IMG/VR virus record: IMGVR_UViG_3300034012_003048
Span: 1 to 58,466 of that record
DNA from: a virus
Reading direction: 5' to 3' (one strand)
DNA: 58,466 nt
In this document: positions 1 through 5,937 of the stretch, piece after piece
How the letters are laid out: each line of letters opens with the position of its first letter
How positions within the stretch are numbered: position 1 is the stretch's first letter
The notes under the pieces: generated by a model
Database searches by the model: none
Told to the model about the DNA's origin: nothing
Seen by the model: only the letters and a program-made list of their open reading frames with translations
Made by a program: the position numbers and the translations under genes

Positions 1-2
1 TT

Positions 3-311
3 TGGGACTCGAAAACTGAACAATGGCAATTGAACACCAAACAATCTGATTTAGACATCAGTATCACCGTTGAAGAAGAGTTCATAAGTATATTTGCCAA
101 ATCACCTTCAATGTATAGAGTTTTTGTGGCAACTAAAGAAGAGATTTCTACAAAATCGTTGCGAGGTTTCAAATACGCCGGACTTGATTTGAAAACAGGA
201 AAAAATGTTAGAATCGATGTTATGAAAAGCATAGAGTCAAATCTCGGAGTTATATCAATAATCAATTCATCCGAGGGTTATAATTTGAGATTTTTTGTAA
301 TGACGGATTGA
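3..311 (+). CDS. Hypothetical protein, 5'-truncated by the window edge
   Basis: The reading frame is open to the first base of the window, so the real start is upstream; the first in-window start candidate is a TTG at position 30. The visible 103 residues show no motif that I recognise. The segment is mixed beta/alpha in character and ends in FVMTD. A strong terminator follows 25 nt after the stop, so this is the last gene of its transcript. Function unknown. Confidence 0.6.
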   Translation, partial: WDSKTEQWQLNTKQSDLDISITVEEEFISIFAKSPSMYRVFVATKEEISTKSLRGFKYAGLDLKTGKNVRIDVMKSIESNLGVISIINSSEGYNLRFFVMTD

Positions 312-336
312 AAATTTTAAGACAACCTATATTATA

Positions 337-360
337 AACCCTCAACGATTGAGGGTTTTT
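337..360 (+). terminator. Intrinsic terminator
   Basis: An 8-9 bp perfect stem (AACCCTCAA / TTGAGGGTT, 3-nt loop) is followed by a T-run. It ends the transcript of the truncated first gene and sits just ahead of the TATTTAT box of the next gene. Confidence 0.85.
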
Positions 361-374
361 ATATTTATATTAAT

Positions 375-827
375 ATGAATCCGAGACTAAAAAAAATTGT
401 TTTTTTAAAACTAGAAGAGGACCTAGAGGATTCATTTCTTTTTCCATACAGTAATGAGATTTGGTTATTGAATGATTCTATGTCAGTTTGGTATTTTAAA
501 ATCAATTCGGAAAATATTTTGGACTATAACCAACAAGTCATGAATTCATCTCTTAGTGTTTTTTCTTTAGATTCGAATGTAAAAAATAATTTGTTAAAGG
601 AATGGTTTCAATTTTACACCAAGATGGAAGTAAGAACAATAAAAAGGTTAAATTCTAATCTCGAGTGGGTATTAGAAAAATTTTCAAATGAAAGGATGCC
701 ATGGGATTTAAAAAATAGAAATGGTTTTTCCTATGAAACCATTAAAAAATTTCTGCTCCTGATTGAAAGATTTAATTTGGAAAAAGTTAGAATATTACAT
801 TTGAAAAACAGTTCGGTAATCGAGTAG
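375..827 (+). CDS. Hypothetical phage protein (150 aa)
   Basis: Not recognised. It is a soluble protein rich in aromatic residues, with a helical C-terminal half. The start is supported by a TATTTAT box at 362-368, 6 nt upstream of the ATG. It lies between a terminator and the next gene, which has its own TATTTAT box at 828-834, so it is probably monocistronic. The N-terminus contains LKLEEDLE, a possible but weak version of the packaging tag seen elsewhere. Confidence 0.7.
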   Translation: MNPRLKKIVFLKLEEDLEDSFLFPYSNEIWLLNDSMSVWYFKINSENILDYNQQVMNSSLSVFSLDSNVKNNLLKEWFQFYTKMEVRTIKRLNSNLEWVLEKFSNERMPWDLKNRNGFSYETIKKFLLLIERFNLEKVRILHLKNSSVIE

Positions 828-841
828 TATTTATATAAGAT

Positions 842-1111
842 ATGCCCATCATTTTAATCTCTGAAAAGCAATTTGGAAAATTAGTTGAAACAGCACAAGA
901 TTTGGATAGATATGTTCAACTAATCGACTATGACTCTTCTAATGGAAACGAAGGATTGGAAGTATCGATAAAAGGGTCAATCGACGAACTAAATGAATTA
1001 CTTTCTATGTTCAAAACAGGGAAAAAAATCTATCCAAACACGGAATCCAAAATTCACAAAATCTTGGATGATATAAAATCAATTCATTTGGAAGTTAAGA
1101 CTGAAAATTGA
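842..1111 (+). CDS. Small protein with virion-type N-terminal tag (89 aa)
   Basis: Function unknown. Residues 6-17 (ISEKQFGKLVET) match a tag shared with the genes at 43624 (ITKSQLQRLLEA) and 23079 minus (ITKNQFNTIILES), although the rest of the three proteins is unrelated. I infer a cleavable targeting propeptide as in T4 internal proteins. The body is acidic and probably alpha/beta. A TATTTAT box at 828-834 lies 7 nt before the ATG. Confidence 0.75.
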   Translation: MPIILISEKQFGKLVETAQDLDRYVQLIDYDSSNGNEGLEVSIKGSIDELNELLSMFKTGKKIYPNTESKIHKILDDIKSIHLEVKTEN

Positions 1112-1151
1112 TTTACTAAATTACCGAAACACCTAAATTTAAAAAAAAACT

Positions 1152-1346
1152 ATGAGAAAATTAACAAACGAAGAAAAAGCCATACTCTATAACGATATGT
1201 TGAGGAGATATCAAATGCTTCAGGAACAAGTAAGAAGAATTAAGGCTGAAAATATTAATGTCTCAGACAATGACCAAATAAAAATTAATGAGTTGGAAAA
1301 GAGAATGAAACATTTGTATAATGAAACACAAAAATTGTATAGATAA
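1152..1346 (+). CDS. Small coiled-coil protein (64 aa)
   Basis: It is almost entirely helical, charged and leucine/methionine-spaced (LTNEEKAILYNDML at the N-terminus), predicting a short coiled coil. The N-terminal LTNEEK resembles the LTEEDK tag of the gene at 44090. It is followed directly by a strong terminator at 1360-1388. No family recognised. Confidence 0.7.
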   Translation: MRKLTNEEKAILYNDMLRRYQMLQEQVRRIKAENINVSDNDQIKINELEKRMKHLYNETQKLYR

Positions 1347-1359
1347 TTTTTTATATTCA

Positions 1360-1388
1360 AACCCCCTCCGAAAAAAGGGGGTTTTTTA
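1360..1388 (+). terminator. Intrinsic terminator
   Basis: C5/G5 stem with a CCGAAAAAA-type loop followed by six T residues, immediately downstream of the gene ending at 1346. Confidence 0.85.
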
Positions 1389-1392
1389 TTAT

Positions 1393-1611
1393 ATGTTTGA
1401 AATTATGTTAAAATTCAAGAGACTATTTGTGAGGAAACCCACGAAAAAATTGACTTGGACTACACAGGATTTTGAATTAGGTAAAAATTGGGCAAAATGT
1501 CAACCGCATCCATTCCTTAAAAGAAAAACATTATGGGACTTGTGTTATGACAGAATTGATTCTGTTAACACTATTGACAATTTGAACAAGTTTATCTTCA
1601 AAGAAATTTGA
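1393..1611 (+). CDS. Small hypothetical protein (72 aa)
   Basis: I chose the ATG at 1393 because the longer reading frame (from 1321) runs through the upstream gene and its terminator. The product is basic and aromatic-rich (KLTWTTQDFELGKNW near residues 19-33). It overlaps the 3' end of the convergent nuclease gene by 14 nt. Function unknown. Confidence 0.6.
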   Translation: MFEIMLKFKRLFVRKPTKKLTWTTQDFELGKNWAKCQPHPFLKRKTLWDLCYDRIDSVNTIDNLNKFIFKEI

Positions 1612-2227
1612 AACCTGTAAGTTTTGTAATTTTTTCAAGAGTAACTTCATTATCTCCGAACCCATTTGGTTTTTCCTTATTGTTTTCGAAGAGATAGGCC
1701 AACCATTTTTTTTCTTTTTTGATGTAAATCACCTTCCAACAATATTTTGGTACAGAAACTCTTCCGATTTTTGAAATTTCACCAAAATTTCCGGCAAAAA
1801 CTTTTATAGAGTCAGTTTCTAAAGTTTTCTGTCTTACAAATGTTTCGAGAGATTTCCAATCACCAGCATTTAGACTGTGATATTGAGCCGACATGTTAGA
1901 AAAATAAAAACATTCGTCTTGAACCTGTGGAGTTTGACATAGATTATCTGCGGCAGGCATCATGTGACCCCTGTCGAAACCACTACCAACATAATCTTTC
2001 GAAATATCTGTCTCGTTTGGAAGTTTTGGGTCCGGTTTAAAATTGTCTTTCCTTTTTAAAGGGTTTGTACAACCAACTTTCTCTTTTGTAACCCACCACT
2101 CTACTAAAACAGGGTATTTTTTACCTTTATCGAACACTGTTTCGAAATTTGTATGTTTAATCCTGATTGTGTCTTGAGAAAATAGACCAAGTGGAAAAAA
2201 CAGAATTACATAAATTAAATTTTTCAT
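1598..2227 (-). CDS. Secreted DNA/RNA non-specific endonuclease (NUC family)
   Basis: The conserved motif DRGHMMPAAD near residue 92 is the Serratia-type nuclease active site: the His is the general base and a downstream Asn (in YFSNMSAQ, about residue 116) binds the metal. Residues 1-18 (MKNLIYVILFFPLGLFSQ) form a signal peptide, so the mature 190-residue enzyme should act in the periplasm or outside. The start at 2227 is set by the signal peptide and by a TATTTAT box 4 nt upstream; an in-frame ATG at 2233 is less likely. A phage could use it to degrade extracellular or incoming DNA, but that role is inference. Confidence 0.88.
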   Translation of the reverse strand: MKNLIYVILFFPLGLFSQDTIRIKHTNFETVFDKGKKYPVLVEWWVTKEKVGCTNPLKRKDNFKPDPKLPNETDISKDYVGSGFDRGHMMPAADNLCQTPQVQDECFYFSNMSAQYHSLNAGDWKSLETFVRQKTLETDSIKVFAGNFGEISKIGRVSVPKYCWKVIYIKKEKKWLAYLFENNKEKPNGFGDNEVTLEKITKLTGFKFL

Positions 2228-2261
2228 AAACATAAATAGACAAATAGGTATATTTATTGGT

Positions 2262-2756
2262 ATGAGTAAGAAATTTTCGATAACTGAAGAAGAAATCCAA
2301 CGTATCAAAGGGTTGTATCTCACAGAGGAACCAAAATCTGAAAATAAAAAGTTTTGTCATTCGGGTAATGTTAAAACTTTGGAGGAGATTATGGGTGATG
2401 ATGAGGCATCTGACTACGTAGAAGGAATTCAGTTAAGAAAAAATGGTGTCAACGGTTTAGCTGACAAGATTGAGCTTTTGAAGACCATTAGACTTCACCC
2501 GAGAATCTCAGATGGTGGAGAACATTTAGCTTATGAACTTATGAATTGTCTAAAAACCTTCAAACCTTACAGATATTTCGATGACGTAAGAAAAGAATGT
2601 CACAGTGCTATGGATAAAATTATCGAAGTTTACAAAGAAAGTGAACACGGTGAAGAATTGGTCAAAGACCTAGAAAAAATTTATTCTCACAAACATCTTT
2701 CACCAAAAGCTAAGGAATTTATCAAACATGGTATTTCTTTTGCGAAGGGTGAATAA
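2262..2756 (+). CDS. Tagged virion-type protein (164 aa), function unknown
   Basis: Residues 8-23 (EEEIQRIKGLYLTEEP) match the tag seen in the PPK2 gene (EIERIKSVMGFLNEE) and the gene at 31160. Each has a helix ending in a hydrophobic-X-Glu site like those cut by T4-type prohead protease. The body is helical, with His and Cys residues (FCHSGN, RLHPRI, CHSAM) but no known domain. A TATTTAT box at 2251-2257 is 4 nt before the ATG. It is divergent from the secreted nuclease. Confidence 0.8.
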   Translation: MSKKFSITEEEIQRIKGLYLTEEPKSENKKFCHSGNVKTLEEIMGDDEASDYVEGIQLRKNGVNGLADKIELLKTIRLHPRISDGGEHLAYELMNCLKTFKPYRYFDDVRKECHSAMDKIIEVYKESEHGEELVKDLEKIYSHKHLSPKAKEFIKHGISFAKGE

Positions 2757-2782
2757 TTTGAATTAGTTAATTATTTTTTTAT

Positions 2783-2806
2783 AATGTCCCAATAGGGACA
2801 TTTTTT
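2783..2806 (+). terminator. Intrinsic terminator abutting the next start codon
   Basis: AATGTCCC-AATA-GGGACATT stem followed by T6. The T-run runs directly into the ATG at 2807, so the next gene either has a hidden promoter in this region or relies on readthrough. Confidence 0.8.
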
Positions 2807-3187
2807 ATGTCAACACAATCACATATCGACAAGGTTAATTTACAACCGATGATAATTCCTTATCCAACCCATGTTGGTGCTCCAAAGATTGAAGCACAAG
2901 ATTTAACGGCATTTAAGAAACACGGTCTAAACAAAGTGGACCGAGTGGTGAAGAGACGATTTGACGAACTCGTTAAAGAGGCAGAAACCCTCCAAAATTC
3001 AATCCTCCTACAACAAGAGGTATATGAGTCAAATTATAAATTTGAACCGAAAATCGGGGAAATATATCACTTATACGAAGAATTGGACGGGTCGAAGACC
3101 CTTTCTCTCATTGGACCCACCGAATGGTCAAAGTCCTTTTTATATTCTGTTGTTTTAAACTCTGATATGACATGGTCTAAAGTCTGA
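2807..3187 (+). CDS. DUF2452-family protein
   Basis: The C-terminal half (about residues 76-126) carries the family signature: FEPKIGEIYHLYE, then LSLIGPTEWSKS, ending in DMTWSKV. The central part is a helical hairpin. DUF2452 proteins are common in Bacteroidota and have no known reaction. At 126 residues it is slightly shorter than the host proteins I recall. The start codon directly follows the T-run of the preceding terminator; no ribosome-binding site is visible. Confidence 0.75.
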   Translation: MSTQSHIDKVNLQPMIIPYPTHVGAPKIEAQDLTAFKKHGLNKVDRVVKRRFDELVKEAETLQNSILLQQEVYESNYKFEPKIGEIYHLYEELDGSKTLSLIGPTEWSKSFLYSVVLNSDMTWSKV

Positions 3188-3365
3188 CCATCTAAGAAAA
3201 ACGGAAAAATTCCTTACTAGTACTAGTTTTAATATTTTTTTATTATAATTTCTATTATTATTCTATAAGAATAATAATTATTTCCCTCTTTAGCAAAAAC
3301 CTTTTTCTAAAAAAATTAATTTTTCTTTTGGTTTTTATATTTATAGATTAAATGCCAAAAAATTA
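3188..3365 (+). other. AT-rich intergenic stretch with a palindrome
   Basis: It holds a tandem ACTAGT pair (about 3217-3228), a perfect 11-bp palindrome with a 3-nt loop at 3254-3278, a TATTTAT box at 3338-3344 and a 4-codon ATG frame at 3352 that overlaps the start of the next gene. No gene otherwise. Confidence 0.5.
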
Positions 3366-3674
3366 ATGGACAATCAAAATTTATTCACTATACTAATCAC
3401 CATCATTACTGTTTTAGGTTCGGCAAGTGCTTGGAGATTTTACGAAAAGAGAGCAATGAGAAAAGAAAGAGATGAAGAATTTATTCGTCATGATTGTAGA
3501 GATAGAATCGCGAAGTTAGAGGCATTATTACAAGAAAGTTCTCGAGAAAAAGATGATATGAGAAGTACCATCTTACAACTAACTGAAAAAGTATCTGCTT
3601 TGACTGTTAAGGTTGAATTTTTACAGAAAGAAAACTTGGAATTATTAGAAGAAATTAGGAAATCAAGAGCTTAA
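3366..3674 (+). CDS. Membrane-anchored coiled-coil protein (102 aa)
   Basis: One N-terminal transmembrane helix (about residues 5-23, LFTILITIITVLGSASAW) is followed by a basic stretch and a long coiled coil with regular Leu spacing (residues 45-98). This N-in/C-out or C-in layout is common for small phage membrane proteins of unknown role. A 4-codon frame (MPKN) starting at 3352, 7 nt after a TATTTAT box, ends in TAATG overlapping this ATG, which suggests translational coupling. Confidence 0.75.
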   Translation: MDNQNLFTILITIITVLGSASAWRFYEKRAMRKERDEEFIRHDCRDRIAKLEALLQESSREKDDMRSTILQLTEKVSALTVKVEFLQKENLELLEEIRKSRA

Positions 3675-3676
3675 AC

Positions 3677-3961
3677 TCAAACGTCCCACCTGATAATAGT
3701 TTTTATTTGATGTTCGGGAAAAAAATACTCCAAAGTATCCTGAACCACGTAATCTGCCAAGGTTCTATCAAGAACACTTTCATTAATCGTCTCACCTAAG
3801 ACAATAACACATTCGAAAATTATGGATTTCGTCGAGAAACTCTGTGTCATGGCGTGAATTTTGATTTTCGCACCATTTCCATAGATTTCTTGAATGGACT
3901 CAGATTCCATTTCTTCTATGGCAGCCTCTAAGAGCTTGAAAAGTCTCTTTTTTTTCGTCAT
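3677..3961 (-). CDS. Hypothetical protein (94 aa)
   Basis: N-terminal helix KKKRLFKLLEAAIEEMESES, then a mixed alpha/beta body ending in KTIIRWDV. The sequence KLLEAAIEE resembles the LLEA-type tag, but it is preceded by a basic stretch, so I hold this loosely. It lies 8 nt downstream of the small basic gene at 3970-4101, so the two probably form one transcript. Function unknown. Confidence 0.7.
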   Translation of the reverse strand: MTKKKRLFKLLEAAIEEMESESIQEIYGNGAKIKIHAMTQSFSTKSIIFECVIVLGETINESVLDRTLADYVVQDTLEYFFPEHQIKTIIRWDV

Positions 3962-3969
3962 TAGAGATA

Positions 3970-4101
3970 TTATCTTCCCTGACCTCTGTAATCTTTAGGT
4001 CTTGGAGAATGTTTGTTATAAGATTTTTTTGGACTTCCACCTTTTCTTCTACCGAAAGAAATCTTTCTTGAAACACCTGCTGATTTTGAACCTTTTGCCA
4101 T
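3970..4101 (-). CDS. Very small basic protein (43 aa)
   Basis: The frame starts at the ATG at 4101 and ends at TAA 3970-3972. The product is strongly basic and glycine/lysine/arginine-rich: MAKGSKSAGVSRKISFGRR, then KGGSPKKSYNKHSPRP, ending in DYRGQGR. The composition suggests nucleic acid binding. Coding is supported by its intact, unusual composition and by a position 8 nt upstream of the next minus gene. I think similar small basic proteins occur in other large phages, but I cannot search. Confidence 0.7.
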   Translation of the reverse strand: MAKGSKSAGVSRKISFGRRKGGSPKKSYNKHSPRPKDYRGQGR

Positions 4102-4143
4102 TCTCTAAATTTTTATTGTTAATTTATTTCTATATTTATAAAT

Positions 4144-4437
4144 ATGTATTTCACATTACAAGAAAAAAAAGAGTATCTGTCAAAATATAGTGGAAAAACT
4201 TCAGATGATTTATACGTTCACCTGAGAAGACACTTCCCAATCACCGAATACAAATACGATTGGAGTAGCGAACCTATTAAATTTATAAAAGTTGATGACA
4301 AAGTCCGCCCAATCAAGGACAACAAAAAATACTTGGTGGGATATATAAGTTCTATGCTCGAAAATGAGTGGGGTTCTATCGGTATACCTACTTTAAGGAG
4401 AACAATTAAAAAATACATCGACGCAGTATCGATTTAA
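4144..4437 (+). CDS. Small protein with possible virion tag (97 aa)
   Basis: The N-terminus MYFTLQEKKEYLSKYSGK resembles the ISEEEKKEILSKHK tag of the gene at 47971. A TATTTAT box at 4133-4139 is 4 nt before the ATG. The remainder is basic and aromatic, with no recognised domain. Confidence 0.7.
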   Translation: MYFTLQEKKEYLSKYSGKTSDDLYVHLRRHFPITEYKYDWSSEPIKFIKVDDKVRPIKDNKKYLVGYISSMLENEWGSIGIPTLRRTIKKYIDAVSI

Positions 4438-4458
4438 TTTTTTTCTTACCTTTGAATT

Positions 4459-4644
4459 ATGAAATGGTTCATCAAAACTACAAAAGTTTGGAAATATAAA
4501 GGGAATTATTGGTTATTACCTTGTATTTCATTGCGATATGACAAATATCATTTCCTTGAAACAGGGGTAGAAACCCCTGCTATCATATTACAGTTAAGTT
4601 TTCTGAATTTTTGTTGGGGAATGACAATCCAACAAGGATATTGA
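4459..4644 (+). CDS. Small hypothetical protein (61 aa)
   Basis: Basic, Trp-rich N-terminus (KWFIKTTKVWKYKGNYWLLP). A TAccTTTG box at 4447-4454 lies 4 nt before the ATG, which would again give an almost leaderless transcript, but no TTTG partner is evident upstream. Function unknown; the frame could be spurious. Confidence 0.5.
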   Translation: MKWFIKTTKVWKYKGNYWLLPCISLRYDKYHFLETGVETPAIILQLSFLNFCWGMTIQQGY

Positions 4645-4651
4645 AATAAAT

Positions 4652-4683
4652 TTTGGTGGATTCGAAAAATTTTTTTATCTTTG
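4652..4683 (+). promoter_or_regulatory. Class E promoter (Bacteroidota housekeeping type)
   Basis: TTTG at 4652-4655, 20-nt spacer, TATCTTTG at 4676-4683. It matches the known Bacteroidota -33/-7 consensus TTTG / TAnnTTTG. A second copy with the same spacing lies exactly 100 bp downstream. Confidence 0.8.
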
Positions 4684-4751
4684 TAAAGAGTTTGAAACTT
4701 ATAGGTGATGAAAGATACTCGGTATTTAAACTTAAAAAGTTCTTATAAAGT

Positions 4752-4783
4752 TTGGTGGTCTCAAAAAGGTTAATTATCTTTGT
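4752..4783 (+). promoter_or_regulatory. Class E promoter for tRNA-Phe
   Basis: TTTG at 4752-4755, 20-nt spacer, TATCTTTG at 4776-4783, about 10 nt before the tRNA 5' end. The surrounding TTTGGTGG is shared with the promoter 100 bp upstream. Confidence 0.85.
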
Positions 4784-4793
4784 AAGACATTTG

Positions 4794-4881
4794 GTTGTGG
4801 TAGCTCAGTAACTCTTCGGGGTTTAGGTAGAGCAAGGACCTGAACAGTCTTGTGCCGGTGGTTCGACTCCACCCCCAACCA
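4794..4881 (+). tRNA. tRNA-Phe (GAA) with a hairpin inserted in the D-loop
   Basis: Acceptor GGTTGTG/CCCAACC (one T-C mismatch), D stem GCTC/GAGC, anticodon stem AGGAC/GTCTT with loop CTGAACA (GAA at 4842-4844), T arm GGTGG-TTCGACT-CCACC, discriminator A. The D-loop is 23 nt instead of about 8-11 because it contains AACTC-TTCG-GGGTT (4810-4823), a complete tetraloop hairpin. CCA is not encoded. Position 37 is C rather than the usual purine. Confidence 0.8.
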
Positions 4882-4921
4882 CGAAAATTTTCAGATTTTT
4901 ATCTGATTTTTCATCAAAAGA

Positions 4922-4953
4922 TTTGGAAGGCATTAAAATCTTCCTTATCTTTA
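4922..4953 (+). promoter_or_regulatory. Class E promoter for the structured RNA
   Basis: TTTG at 4922-4925, 20-nt spacer, TATCTTTA at 4946-4953 (one mismatch to TAnnTTTG). The predicted transcription start near 4960 coincides with the 5' edge of the paired region of the ncRNA. Confidence 0.75.
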
Positions 4954-4959
4954 CAAAAA

Positions 4960-5264
4960 ATGGACAGCGGAATGTTTACTTAGTGGTGGTTCCCCATACT
5001 CACCCGTCCAATTTTCTTCTCCGCTTTACAAATTAGAAATACAGTGACGAACAAAACACGGGAGGTTTACGAGGAAAGGAAATTCCGGCTTCATCCTTAA
5101 TAAGCAAACAACCACAGACATTTCAGGGGTGTTTTGGTCGTAATATTAAAACACGAGTTGTCCACTCTTATGGGTTCAAATAAAGGTCAAGATTCCCAAC
5201 CCCTAAAAACGTGACCATACTGTCCTGACGGGGACTATAAGGGGAGCGACGGCTCCCCTTTTTT
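4960..5264 (+). ncRNA. Structured non-coding RNA of about 300 nt, unassigned
   Basis: The stretch has its own promoter and terminator and no credible ORF, and it is visibly richer in G and C than its flanks. Pairings I can see: TGGAC 4961-4965 with GTCCA 5006-5010, and AGCGGA 4966-4971 with TCCGCT 5020-5025. Their order (1,2,1',2') would make an H-type pseudoknot at the 5' end. Others are GTGTTTT/AAAACAC around 5130-5155, AGGGGT/ACCCCT, GGTCA/TGACC, and GTCC/GGAC near 5222-5234. It stands next to a tRNA gene. I cannot assign it to ROOL, GOLLD, RNase P, tmRNA or any other class by eye. Confidence 0.75.
5239..5264 (+). terminator. Intrinsic terminator of the structured RNA
   Basis: AAGGGGAGC / GCTCCCCTT, 9-bp stem with a 4-nt loop, followed by a T-run. 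Confidence 0.9.
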
Positions 5265-5337
5265 GTTTTTTTGATATTTATTATCGTGGTAAAAGGGTTA
5301 CTTATTCCCATTAATTAGATTTTTCCTAAATAACGAT

Positions 5338-5904
5338 ATGTCGTGTAATCAGTTTGTTGTTGTAAATTATAATAGTGTACAAGAAGGTTATTTTAGGTAT
5401 ACAGGATGTACAGAGGGTGTCGTTTCTGTCGGTACAATTAACACCTTAGATACCACATACGTTTGTGCTGAAAGTATTGAGACTGAGGATTATAGTCCAC
5501 CTCTTACAATAAACTTAGTTGGACCTTGTCCATCAGCAACACCAACACCTTCGATTACACCATCTGTAACACCAACGGTTTCTTTATCTTGTACTCCAAT
5601 AACCCAAACACCAACACCTACTTACACACCAACACCTACCGTAACACCCACATTATGTTATGTCCAAAATATGAGAACAGGAGGATGGTATCAGGACGTA
5701 TGTAATTCCTGTAATCAATTTGCTAATCCCGCCAACGTAACAGTCTACATGACAAAACCTTTCGAACAGTTAGAAGTTGGAGACCATTTGTATGGTGATA
5801 GAAATTTTACCAAACCTCCAGTAGGTGCTAATTTCACAATTTCTGACGGAGGAAAATTTGTCCAATTGGCAGGTACCTTAATAATTAATGTGGGTTTCTG
5901 TTAA
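5338..5904 (+). CDS. Thr/Pro-rich linker protein, probable appendage or surface component (188 aa)
   Basis: Three parts: an N-terminal Cys-containing beta-rich domain (residues 1-62), a TPTPTxTP repeat linker (about 65-108) and a C-terminal beta domain with several Cys (CNSCNQ near 121-126). TP-rich linkers of this type join domains in phage tail, neck or baseplate appendage proteins; no signal peptide is present. A TATTTAT box at 5275-5281 is 56 nt upstream, so if used it gives a longer leader than in neighbouring genes. Function is inferred from architecture only. Confidence 0.7.
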   Translation: MSCNQFVVVNYNSVQEGYFRYTGCTEGVVSVGTINTLDTTYVCAESIETEDYSPPLTINLVGPCPSATPTPSITPSVTPTVSLSCTPITQTPTPTYTPTPTVTPTLCYVQNMRTGGWYQDVCNSCNQFANPANVTVYMTKPFEQLEVGDHLYGDRNFTKPPVGANFTISDGGKFVQLAGTLIINVGFC

Positions 5905-5937
5905 TTGTTTTTTATATTAGCACATCTATTTATTGTT

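Noticed and set aside
2157-2360. 67-residue minus-strand frame
   Set aside because: It overlaps both the nuclease signal peptide and the divergent promoter region; no support.
4708-4749. Short ATG frame between the two 4.7-kb promoters
   Set aside because: Stops after 13 codons; too short and unsupported.
5070-5100. Similarity to the RNase P RNA signature GAGGAAAGUCCG
   Set aside because: Only the GAGGAAAG part matches; the following bases and the expected downstream conserved regions do not, and a nearby CAGUG-like piece lies on the wrong side.
362-5281. Calling the TATTTAT box a T4 late promoter
   Set aside because: The T4 box is TATAAATA; here the reverse complement faces the genes, so a different factor or element is needed.
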